A DNA stretch of 17,998 bases, taken from assembly GCA_965216725.1 (NCBI GenBank), contig CBDCGI010000008.1, positions 1-17,998 on the forward strand, given 5' to 3'. The notes under the pieces were generated by a model. That model was given only the letters and a program-made list of their open reading frames with translations, searched no databases and was not told where the DNA came from. The DNA is from JACZUI01 sp965216725 (GTDB lineage Bacteria > Actinomycetota > Acidimicrobiia > Spongiisociales > ZC4RG35). Position numbers and translations under genes: made by a program. Numbering within the stretch: position 1 is the first letter of the stretch; every line of letters begins with the position of its first letter. Positions 12,435 through 17,998 of the stretch are shown here, one piece after another.

Positions 12435-13634
12435 CTAAACGCCCGCCTCGGTTTGAGTCTCCATTCGCGCCGGACCCGAAGTGAAGTGGCTGTAGATCGC
12501 GTAGAGAAGAGCCAAGCCGAGTATTGGTGTGAACATCCGCTTCACGACTGGGCTTTCGGCGATCAGACCTACGGCGAAGCCCAGGATTCCGACGTTGACC
12601 CCCCAATAGACCAATCGGTTGGTCGTTTCAGAAACGTCGGAGGACCAGATCAGCAGAGCCAACACCAGATTGGTGATGACCATGATGAAATTGATGTGAT
12701 CGAAAGCCAGGCCGATGTGGAGGATCTCCTCGAACTCCTTGCCCCCTGAGATCTCTCCGATGAGATAGACGATCAGTCCCACGGAGATGATCATCCCGAC
12801 CACGGCCGTGCGGACATGGACATGCGCCGCCGGCCACGACCACTGGGAGGGGACTAGCTGGCGCCTGAACCGCCCGATCAGCACGAGAGCGCCAACCAGT
12901 TGCATCGCTCCTGCGACTTGCAGCAGCTGCTCCACGTCGAACAGTGCCCCGGCTACGAACAAGAGACCGGCGACGAAGAGGAGGAGCATTTGGATGACTC
13001 CGGACCGCGACTCCCTGGTAGACGGGATTTCCCTGTCGGGCATCAGCCATTCGATCAAGGCAAGACCGGCGAGGATGACGAACCCTGCCACCATCGCCCC
13101 AGGGTGAGAGTCGTAGAGCTGATCGGCGTTTGACGGATCGACGACCTCGACCTCGGCGAGTTGCAGCCCGAGAAGTACGCCGAGAATCGCTCCCAGGACC
13201 AAAAAGCCCAGGGCCAGCCCCATGCCCAACTCCGCAACGTTCCAGCCCTGGCCTCGTTTGCGGCGAAGCGCCCATACGAACATCCAGACCATGGCGATGA
13301 ACGCGAGCGTGCCGCCGATGGGCCGTTGAATGCTGGTGTCGCCGGTGAACTCGACCGACCAAAAGGCACCGATGTACACGGCGACGGCGACGATCGCATA
13401 GTTGGCGAGAGGTCGTGACGAATCATCGTCAGGGGAACCCAGCATCCAAATCGCGGCGCCGAAGGTCGAAAGGGTCAGCCAGCCCAGGGTCCCTGCATGG
13501 ACGTGAGTCAGCAGCGTGTGACGCTCCGGTTCCCAGACGTCGATTCCGTTGAGGATTCCGATCACGATCGTGATCACAAAGATGAGAAGTGCAGCCTTGA
13601 ACAGGGTTCGCACCCCGGGTGGTGCCTCGGTCAC
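12435..13634 (-). CDS. Twelve-span membrane protein related to heme-copper oxidase subunit I
   Basis: The 399 residues form about twelve membrane spans. Histidines cluster at helix ends: ERHTLLTHVHAGTLGW (H39, H44, H46), DSHPGAMVAGF (H177), AAHVHVRTA (H271, H273) and HIGLAFDHINF (H306, H313). The HxHAGTLGW and SHPGAM segments recall the heme-copper oxidase subunit I and NnrS-like superfamily. The canonical HPEVY and HH elements for CuB are not seen, so this is probably a heme-binding relative, not a true oxidase. GGGAGG lies about 5 bases before the GTG start at 13634. No c-type cytochrome or subunit II lies beside it. Confidence 0.72.
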   Translation of the reverse strand: MTEAPPGVRTLFKAALLIFVITIVIGILNGIDVWEPERHTLLTHVHAGTLGWLTLSTFGAAIWMLGSPDDDSSRPLANYAIVAVAVYIGAFWSVEFTGDTSIQRPIGGTLAFIAMVWMFVWALRRKRGQGWNVAELGMGLALGFLVLGAILGVLLGLQLAEVEVVDPSNADQLYDSHPGAMVAGFVILAGLALIEWLMPDREIPSTRESRSGVIQMLLLFVAGLLFVAGALFDVEQLLQVAGAMQLVGALVLIGRFRRQLVPSQWSWPAAHVHVRTAVVGMIISVGLIVYLIGEISGGKEFEEILHIGLAFDHINFIMVITNLVLALLIWSSDVSETTNRLVYWGVNVGILGFAVGLIAESPVVKRMFTPILGLALLYAIYSHFTSGPARMETQTEAGV

Positions 13635-13738
13635 TTGTTTCCTCCCAATCGGTTGTGGTGAGCTCTACCCTGGCGAAGCTACGCAATCAGCCCGATGGAT
13701 GGAGGCCCGACGACCTCATATCGATGGTGGGGCTGGCC

Positions 13739-15379
13739 TCAATCCCGGTTGTCGTAGACGTAGGAGAGTGTTGCCCCTTTGTATGTGGCGGTCACTTGCC
13801 AGCAGCCCGGCTCTTGGGGGTCGATGCCGGCCATCATGAAGGATCCGGTTGAGGGGATGCCGCCGCTGCCGGCTCCGGTCGCTCTGGCCACAGGCGCATC
13901 CCTGTCGAGTCTTCGCCAAAACACATCGATGTCGGGCTCGATTTCCGCTGCGGGACTCGGTAGGTCAAGACTCCACCACACGCTCTGCCTCCCGATGTAT
14001 TGCCTGGGATCGAGGGGCAGGACGGTCCAGAGACGATCCGTCCCATACCAGTGGTCGTTGCCCGTGTTCCAGTAGAAAACCTGTTCATCGTTGGGGAAAT
14101 GAGTGGGGTAAAGCTCGGAAGGGATGAACCCAGACGGCGTCGGGACCGTCACCGGGCACTCGAAACCGAGAAGGGTCTGAGCCTGTTCGGTGGGAATCAC
14201 GACGAAATCGAGAGTGCCGCCAAACGGAAGGTCGACGACCTCGGATTCGCCGGTGAGGACATTGACATAGGCGATCGACATCGCTCGTTCGCCGTAGGAG
14301 TAGGTGGAGGCGAACAGGAAAGGGCCTGATGGGGCCCACTCGAGAAAGTAGTTCTCCTCGTCTTCGAACAGCGGGATGACATCCACCGCTCGGGATGCCA
14401 TGTCGTACACCACCAGCTCACCCGGAGCAGGTGCTGCAACGAACCGCCAGTCATTGGAAAAGCGGAGCCCGTCCGGGTCGAATTGGGCGCGTCCGGTGGG
14501 ATGGCTGAAACCAGTCTGATTCCCCATGACTTCGGTCAGGTTGACTGAGGTGCAAGGTGACTCACACCACGCAATCAGACCGTCGCTCCGGACGTCACCA
14601 ACGATCCCGCGAGCATCGCCGAGGGTTTGAATCACTTCTGCTGTCTCTAAGTCCCAGAGTTGGATCCCTCCGTCAGTGCTGACCGCCAATCCGCCCGGGA
14701 CTCCGTGTGACGGAAACCCATCGATCTCAATTCGCTTCTTCTCGGTCAGGGCCTCCCCGCTCGCCGACACCTGCCAAACATCGGGAGGGTTGGAGCCAAT
14801 CCGACCTCCGTAATCGACCATCCACACCCGGTCTTGCTCGGCAGCAGGAACGTAGATCGTCGACTGAGCGAGGTGATCTGTCGTACCCGTTGTCAGGTCA
14901 TAGGAGTAGATGCCGCCCCAGCCGACAACCAGGCGCCCATCGACCAAAGTCAACCGATAAGGCTGGTCTCCGGGGGACCCACCGGGAATAACGGTGCGGT
15001 AGGGAATGCCGTCGTTCAAATCGATGGCCTGGACGGAGTCATATCCGTTGTCAAAAACCAGCGTCCAAGGAAGCTCCTGGCTGAACACCGGTGTTCCGAA
15101 CTCGTGGACGGGTGGGCCTTCCCCAACTGAGGGCGGTGTGGACAGGTCCTCTCCCGGGCTGGCCACGTCACCGGAGTCCAAGCTCGAGCCCACGAAGACA
15201 ATGGCGCTGAGTGCTGCGACGCTCATCACCGCCACCGAGGCCACTGCCATCCATCTGGGAACGAGGTCGATCGGGCTCCGGCGTCTTGGCTCGGCCGTGG
15301 TGATTTCGTCATAACCTGGCGGATCAGGCATCCGCTCCATGAGGACGTCGTACGCCTGACGAAACTGAGCCTCACTCAT
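13739..15379 (-). CDS. Membrane-anchored beta-propeller-like protein, candidate anti-sigma partner
   Basis: The 546-residue protein has a cytoplasmic N-terminus of about 40 residues (SEAQFRQAYDVLMERMPDPP), a single span (about 41-63), and a large extracytoplasmic part with repeated blades of the form DGRLVVGWGGIYSYDLTTG, GGIQLWDLETAEV and GELVVYDMASRAV, typical of WD40/PQQ-like propellers. The last 150 residues (after ECPVTVPTPSG) look like a separate beta-rich domain. The start overlaps the sigma-factor gene by 8 bp, with GAGGA 9 bases upstream, the usual arrangement of a sigma factor and its membrane regulator. No zinc-binding HxxxCxxC motif is present in the cytoplasmic tail. The role as anti-sigma factor is inference from position. 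Confidence 0.8.
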   Translation of the reverse strand: MSEAQFRQAYDVLMERMPDPPGYDEITTAEPRRRSPIDLVPRWMAVASVAVMSVAALSAIVFVGSSLDSGDVASPGEDLSTPPSVGEGPPVHEFGTPVFSQELPWTLVFDNGYDSVQAIDLNDGIPYRTVIPGGSPGDQPYRLTLVDGRLVVGWGGIYSYDLTTGTTDHLAQSTIYVPAAEQDRVWMVDYGGRIGSNPPDVWQVSASGEALTEKKRIEIDGFPSHGVPGGLAVSTDGGIQLWDLETAEVIQTLGDARGIVGDVRSDGLIAWCESPCTSVNLTEVMGNQTGFSHPTGRAQFDPDGLRFSNDWRFVAAPAPGELVVYDMASRAVDVIPLFEDEENYFLEWAPSGPFLFASTYSYGERAMSIAYVNVLTGESEVVDLPFGGTLDFVVIPTEQAQTLLGFECPVTVPTPSGFIPSELYPTHFPNDEQVFYWNTGNDHWYGTDRLWTVLPLDPRQYIGRQSVWWSLDLPSPAAEIEPDIDVFWRRLDRDAPVARATGAGSGGIPSTGSFMMAGIDPQEPGCWQVTATYKGATLSYVYDNRD

Positions 15380-15818
15380 CGAGCATGTCCTCGAGCTTCT
15401 TTCTTGCCAGATGGAGGTAGCGACGAAGAGTGGCTGGGCGCACTCCCATCAGCTCGGCGGCGCGTGCTGCGGTATGACCCTCCCAATACACGAGGAAGGT
15501 TGCGGCCCTTTGCTGTGGGGGGAGAGCACCGACCACATCCACTAGCTCCTCGCGATGGTCCACGGTCGGGAGCTGCTCCGGATCGACCGCTGTGCCGCTC
15601 CATCGTTTGTCGCGTCGATATCGAGAGCGGGCCTCGTTGATCACCGACTTGATCAGATAAGGACGTGGGTCGTCGAGCCCTGACAAACCACCGGGCCGCT
15701 CAAGCGTGCGTGCTACCACAGTCGACACCACATCCTCCGCGTCAGAAGGCCCGACCAGGGCGGTGGCGAGACGAGTCAGCTCGAAACGCACCTCCTGATA
15801 GACCTTGGCGTCATCCAT
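15372..15818 (-). CDS. ECF-type RNA polymerase sigma factor (short, SigE-like)
   Basis: The 148-residue protein shows a sigma-70 region 2 (FELTRLATALVGPSDAEDVVSTVVARTLE, about 13-41, with a DPRPYLIKSVINEARSRYRR region 2.4) and region 4 (ALPPQQRAATFLVYWEGHTAARAAELMGVRPATLRRYLHLARKKL, about 98-142), joined by a short linker. The recognition helix differs from the usual one. It is the short actinobacterial ECF form. The ATG has GGAG ten bases upstream. The 3' end overlaps the propeller protein gene by 8 bp. Its promoter probably lies in 15819-15912, which includes the palindrome at 15883. Confidence 0.92.
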   Translation of the reverse strand: MDDAKVYQEVRFELTRLATALVGPSDAEDVVSTVVARTLERPGGLSGLDDPRPYLIKSVINEARSRYRRDKRWSGTAVDPEQLPTVDHREELVDVVGALPPQQRAATFLVYWEGHTAARAAELMGVRPATLRRYLHLARKKLEDMLDE

Positions 15819-15882
15819 CGATCAGTCACTCCACGCCTGAGCTGCCCAAAGCGTTGCACACGCGATGGAAATCATGGAACGA

Positions 15883-15901
15883 CTGCCGCATATGCGGGCA
15901 G
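15883..15901. promoter_or_regulatory. Palindrome upstream of the short sigma-factor gene
   Basis: CCGCATATGCGG at 15886-15897 is a perfect 12-bp palindrome, and with one extra G the symmetry extends to CTGC/GCAG at the ends. It lies in the 94-base gap between the upstream anti-sigma gene and the sigma-factor ATG, about 65 bases before that start. It could be a repressor operator or a terminator stem; no U-run follows on either strand. Confidence 0.4.
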
Positions 15902-15912
15902 GAAATGTGGGA

Positions 15913-16239
15913 CTAGGCCTGGGGCCGGATCCGCCAGATCACGAGCGCCGCCGCCATGGAGAGACCGGCAGCCGCCCAAGCAAGGGGCTTGCGGATCGAC
16001 CGTGCCACCGCCAGATCACCCTCCAACGAGGACATCACTCGCCACTCCAGGTCGCGAGGCGCGGGATGGCGCTCGTCGACGAGAGCCGACATCTCCCTGG
16101 CCGTTTTCGTCATCGCAGAATGACGAGCCTGGCACTTGAGACAGGAGCCGGCGTGGCGTCGAAACGGGCGCGCCACCGGCCTGGCTTCGACCGCACTGTT
16201 GGCGATGAACGGTGCTGCCATCTCACATCGCAGACTCAT
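15913..16239 (-). CDS. ZAS-type anti-sigma factor with C-terminal membrane span
   Basis: The 108-residue protein contains HAGSCLKC (H29, C33, C36), the HxxxCxxC signature of zinc-binding anti-sigma domains such as RsrA and RskA-like proteins. A hydrophobic span near 86-103 follows, with a basic end (RIRPQA). The ATG at 16239 overlaps the sigma-factor stop as ATGA, as expected for a sigma/anti-sigma pair; the longer frame upstream is antisense-like sequence. The span suggests control by a membrane or envelope signal, or the zinc site may sense thiol oxidation. Either is plausible. Confidence 0.8.
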   Translation of the reverse strand: MSLRCEMAAPFIANSAVEARPVARPFRRHAGSCLKCQARHSAMTKTAREMSALVDERHPAPRDLEWRVMSSLEGDLAVARSIRKPLAWAAAGLSMAAALVIWRIRPQA

Positions 16240-16802
16240 GCGCTCTCCTCCAGCATTCGGGCAAGCCGAGCGCGAGCCCGGTGCAGACGAACCTTGGCCG
16301 CGGTCACCGTTATGTCGAGGGCGCTGGCGATCTCGGCGTGCGACCACCCATAAACGTCTTTCATGATCACGACGTTTCGCTGTGAATCGGGAAGCGCATC
16401 CAGAGCATCGGTCAACCGGCCCCGCAACTCCATGATCTCGCCCGCCACTTCCGGCGTATCGACATTGGGAACCTGCGCCACGTCGGCGATCTCATCGATC
16501 GAAGGGCCGGAGTGCTTCTTTGCTCGCTTCTTGTGGGTCCACGACGTGTTGACGGTTATCCGGTGGATCCAGGTGGAGAAGGCGGCTTCACCGCGGAACC
16601 GGGGCAACGCGCGCCAGGCACGAATCAGGCTCTCCTGCGCGATGTCAGAAGCCAAATGTGGATCTCCCACCAGCCGTCGTGCCAAAGTGAACACCTCGTC
16701 TTGGTGAGCTCGCACCAGAGCTGCAAAGGCAGCCTTGTCTCCGTCTTGCGCTCTGGAAATCAGCTCTCGTTCTCTCTCCGGTTCGACTTGTCGTGACGAC
16801 AC
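16236..16802 (-). CDS. ECF RNA polymerase sigma factor
   Basis: The 188-residue protein has a full sigma-70 region 2 (ALVRAHQDEVFTLARRLVGDPHLASDIAQESLIRAWRALPRFRGEAAFSTWIHRITVNT) and region 4 (LTDALDALPDSQRNVVIMKDVYGWSHAEIASALDITVTAAKVRLHRARARL). The linker is longer than in the other sigma factor here. It belongs to the RpoE-like group. I chose the GTG at 16802: it lies 4 bases after the stop of the hotdog-domain gene and GGGGGG occurs just before it, while an earlier in-frame start extends into that gene. The overlapping zinc-finger protein gene downstream is its likely antagonist. Confidence 0.93.
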   Translation of the reverse strand: MSSRQVEPERERELISRAQDGDKAAFAALVRAHQDEVFTLARRLVGDPHLASDIAQESLIRAWRALPRFRGEAAFSTWIHRITVNTSWTHKKRAKKHSGPSIDEIADVAQVPNVDTPEVAGEIMELRGRLTDALDALPDSQRNVVIMKDVYGWSHAEIASALDITVTAAKVRLHRARARLARMLEESA

Positions 16803-16806
16803 CTGG

Positions 16807-17598
16807 TTACCCCCCGGCAAGTTCGATTCGAGCTGACAGATACTCCGTCTCACCATCGGTAACGGATACGTTCACCGTGCTCCCTTCCGTCTCCTCCGAT
16901 ACTGCAACCGGCGCGGCCGGGAGCAGGGGGCTACGAAAGCGAATCCGAGCGGAGGAGAGCGGGACTTCACCTGCCCGATGACGAGAAGCGGCAGCCAACG
17001 CCCACGACGCCTGGGCGAGTCCGTGAACCACCACGCCCGGCAATCCGGCGTCCACCGCTGCGCCGTGATCCCAGTGGATCGGGTTGAAGTCTCGAGTCGC
17101 CGCCGCGTAGCGCACAAGATCGAGTCGCGACATCGAAACCTCGGACTCACCAGGAGAACCGCGATCCCGGGCTGAAGGCTCGGGGCGTTCGCTCATCTCC
17201 GTCGCCGTGCTCTCGCCTGACACCAAAAACATCGCCGAGCCGCCGGCCACCGATTGCCCTTCGCGGTTCTCGACATCGATGTCGAACCCGACGAAAGAAA
17301 CCCCGCCACGCTCCCTGACCCGAGTGACGGTGCCGGTGACAGCCATCTCGGCCCCGATCGCCAAGGATCCCGTCCAGCGAAATGTTTGCTCTCCGTGAAG
17401 CACAGACCGATCGGTGAGCAGGCCCAAGAGATCGGGTGCTACTGCGAACAGGGCGGCTGACACAAACCCGGGCGGGGCGACCTGGAGCCATCGTTCGCTG
17501 TCATCTCCGGTGACATCGACAAAGTCGGATACGGCCAAGCCGCCGATGTGAAAGGGGCGTGGCCCGAAACTCCGGCCCGCCAGATCCTGGAGATCCAT
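16807..17598 (-). CDS. MaoC-like (3R)-hydroxyacyl-ACP dehydratase, fused HadA/HadB type
   Basis: The 263-residue protein contains two hotdog domains. The N-terminal one (about 1-130) has VTGDDSERWLQVAPPGFVSAALF, recalling non-catalytic HadA with its APPTF segment, and an MFLVSG strand. The C-terminal one (about 150-263) carries the catalytic motif RDFNPIHWDHGAAVDAGLPGVVVHGL, with the Asp and His of hydratase 2 enzymes (D171, H176 counting from a GTG one codon earlier) and the hot-dog helix that follows. HadA-HadB in mycobacteria are separate subunits that dehydrate beta-hydroxyacyl-ACP in fatty acid elongation. Here both seem fused. I chose the ATG at 17598; a GTG sits directly before it. It lies after rpmG, where hadA is found in relatives. 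Confidence 0.85.
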   Translation of the reverse strand: MDLQDLAGRSFGPRPFHIGGLAVSDFVDVTGDDSERWLQVAPPGFVSAALFAVAPDLLGLLTDRSVLHGEQTFRWTGSLAIGAEMAVTGTVTRVRERGGVSFVGFDIDVENREGQSVAGGSAMFLVSGESTATEMSERPEPSARDRGSPGESEVSMSRLDLVRYAAATRDFNPIHWDHGAAVDAGLPGVVVHGLAQASWALAAASRHRAGEVPLSSARIRFRSPLLPAAPVAVSEETEGSTVNVSVTDGETEYLSARIELAGG

Positions 17599-17690
17599 CA
17601 CATGTCACGCTACCTCGGTACGTCCGGGATTGGGGTCCGCCGTACCATCCAGGATCGGTGCCACGGCGGCGATTTCTACACCGGAGTCAG

Positions 17691-17716
17691 AAAAGGGACC
17701 CCGGTTGGGATCCCTT
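17691..17716 (-). terminator. Intrinsic terminator after rpmG
   Basis: On the reverse strand AAGGGATCCC and GGGGTCCCTT form a stem of 9-10 bp with one mismatch around AACC, followed by TTTTC. It lies 24 bases after the rpmG stop and would separate tuf-rpmG from the dehydratase gene, which then needs its own promoter between 17602 and 17690; none is obvious there. Confidence 0.75.
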
Positions 17717-17739
17717 CTCGTGCTCGATATGCGCTGCCG

Positions 17740-17901
17740 TCAGCGAGTCTCCCGATGAACGGTGTGACTCCGGCACCACCTGCAGAATTTCTTCAGCTCC
17801 AGGCGATCCTGGGTGTTGGTTTTGTTCTTGGTTGTGACGTAGTTGCGCCGTTTGCACTCGGTGCAGGCAAGCGTCAACGGTGGTCGTTTGTCAGAGGCCA
17901 C
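17740..17901 (-). CDS. rpmG: 50S ribosomal protein L33
   Basis: The frame from a GTG at 17901 to a TGA at 17740-17742 encodes 53 residues that match L33 closely: PPLTLACTECKRRNYVTTKN at 7-26, then KKFCRWCRSHTVHRETR. The two CxxC pairs (C13/C16 and C40/C43) are the zinc-binding C+ form. It is too short for a 60-residue ORF scan. AGGTGATC, an excellent anti-SD match, lies just before the GTG and overlaps the tuf stop. It is cotranscribed with tuf. Confidence 0.96.
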   Translation of the reverse strand: MASDKRPPLTLACTECKRRNYVTTKNKTNTQDRLELKKFCRWCRSHTVHRETR

Positions 17902-17908
17902 TGATCAC

Positions 17909-17998
17909 CTACTTGTTGATTTTGGTGACTCGGCCGGCGCCTACGGTTTTGCCGCCTTCTCTGATGGCGAACCGGAGGCCTTCGTCCATGGCGATGAG
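17909..17998 (-). CDS. tuf: Elongation factor Tu, C-terminal fragment
   Basis: The last 29 residues and stop (TAG at 17909-17911) are visible: LIAMDEGLRFAIREGGKTVG followed by AGRVTKINK, the end of domain 3 of bacterial EF-Tu. EF-Tu carries aminoacyl-tRNA to the ribosome. The 5' part lies beyond the window. Seven bases separate its stop from the rpmG start, so both are read from one transcript. Confidence 0.97.
   Translation of the reverse strand, partial: LIAMDEGLRFAIREGGKTVGAGRVTKINK

Noticed and set aside
1..17998. CRISPR arrays, insertion sequences, integrases or attachment sites
   Set aside because: No spaced direct repeats, transposase or recombinase-like genes, or tRNA-end duplications were seen; the tRNA-Trp 3' end is not repeated in the window.

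Overview
This window looks like chromosomal DNA from a high-GC actinobacterium. The signs are the order tuf, rpmG, MaoC/Had dehydratase on one side and tRNA-Trp, secE, nusG, rplK, rplA on the other, a NusG with a long acidic N-terminal extension, a single-span SecE, many GTG starts and 1-4 bp start/stop overlaps. A deep-branching class such as Acidimicrobiia is my guess, from the divergence of the proteins and the unusual gene order; the sequence alone does not prove it.

Layout. 1-154: 3' end of an alpha/beta hydrolase (+). 155-529: gene-free, with a strong terminator hairpin and a long-range inverted repeat that suggests a structured RNA. 530-3115 (-): promoter, tRNA-Trp, secE, nusG, rplK, rplA, the classic translation/secretion/antitermination operon. 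3315-6518: a mixed block with a small membrane protein, an HxlR-type regulator, a DUF523 protein translationally coupled to a hypoxanthine-type phosphoribosyltransferase, a SAM methyltransferase that probably starts at CTG, and a tiny membrane protein. 6583-7935 (-): a membrane-anchored class III nucleotide cyclase with a YheO-like PAS domain.

8112-11008 (+) is the most interesting part: a ferredoxin, three small membrane-anchored or exported proteins (the first ending in an extremely acidic tail made of an 18-bp tandem repeat), an ApbE-type FAD:protein FMN transferase and a bis-heme ferric-reductase-like membrane protein. The genes from 8386 to 11008 are spaced by 1 to 4 bases or overlap by 4 bp, so they form one coupled operon. 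ApbE next to a ferric-reductase-like protein points to extracytoplasmic flavin/heme electron transfer, but no recognisable FMN-binding acceptor domain is present and the three small proteins match no family I know. A BchM-like methyltransferase and a dodecin follow.

11986-13634 (-): a four-span membrane protein and a twelve-span membrane protein rich in conserved-looking histidines, resembling heme-copper oxidase subunit I relatives. 13739-16802 (-): two ECF sigma-factor modules, one coupled to a large membrane-anchored beta-propeller-like protein and one to a small zinc-binding (HxxxCxxC) anti-sigma factor. 16807-17598 (-): a fused two-hotdog HadA/HadB-like dehydratase. 17740-17901 (-): rpmG with its terminator. 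17909-17998 (-): the 3' end of tuf. Compared with the compact rpmG-hadABC-trpT-secE-nusG-rplK-rplA arrangement of mycobacteria and relatives, this genome has about 13.5 kb of redox, signalling and regulatory genes between the two halves.
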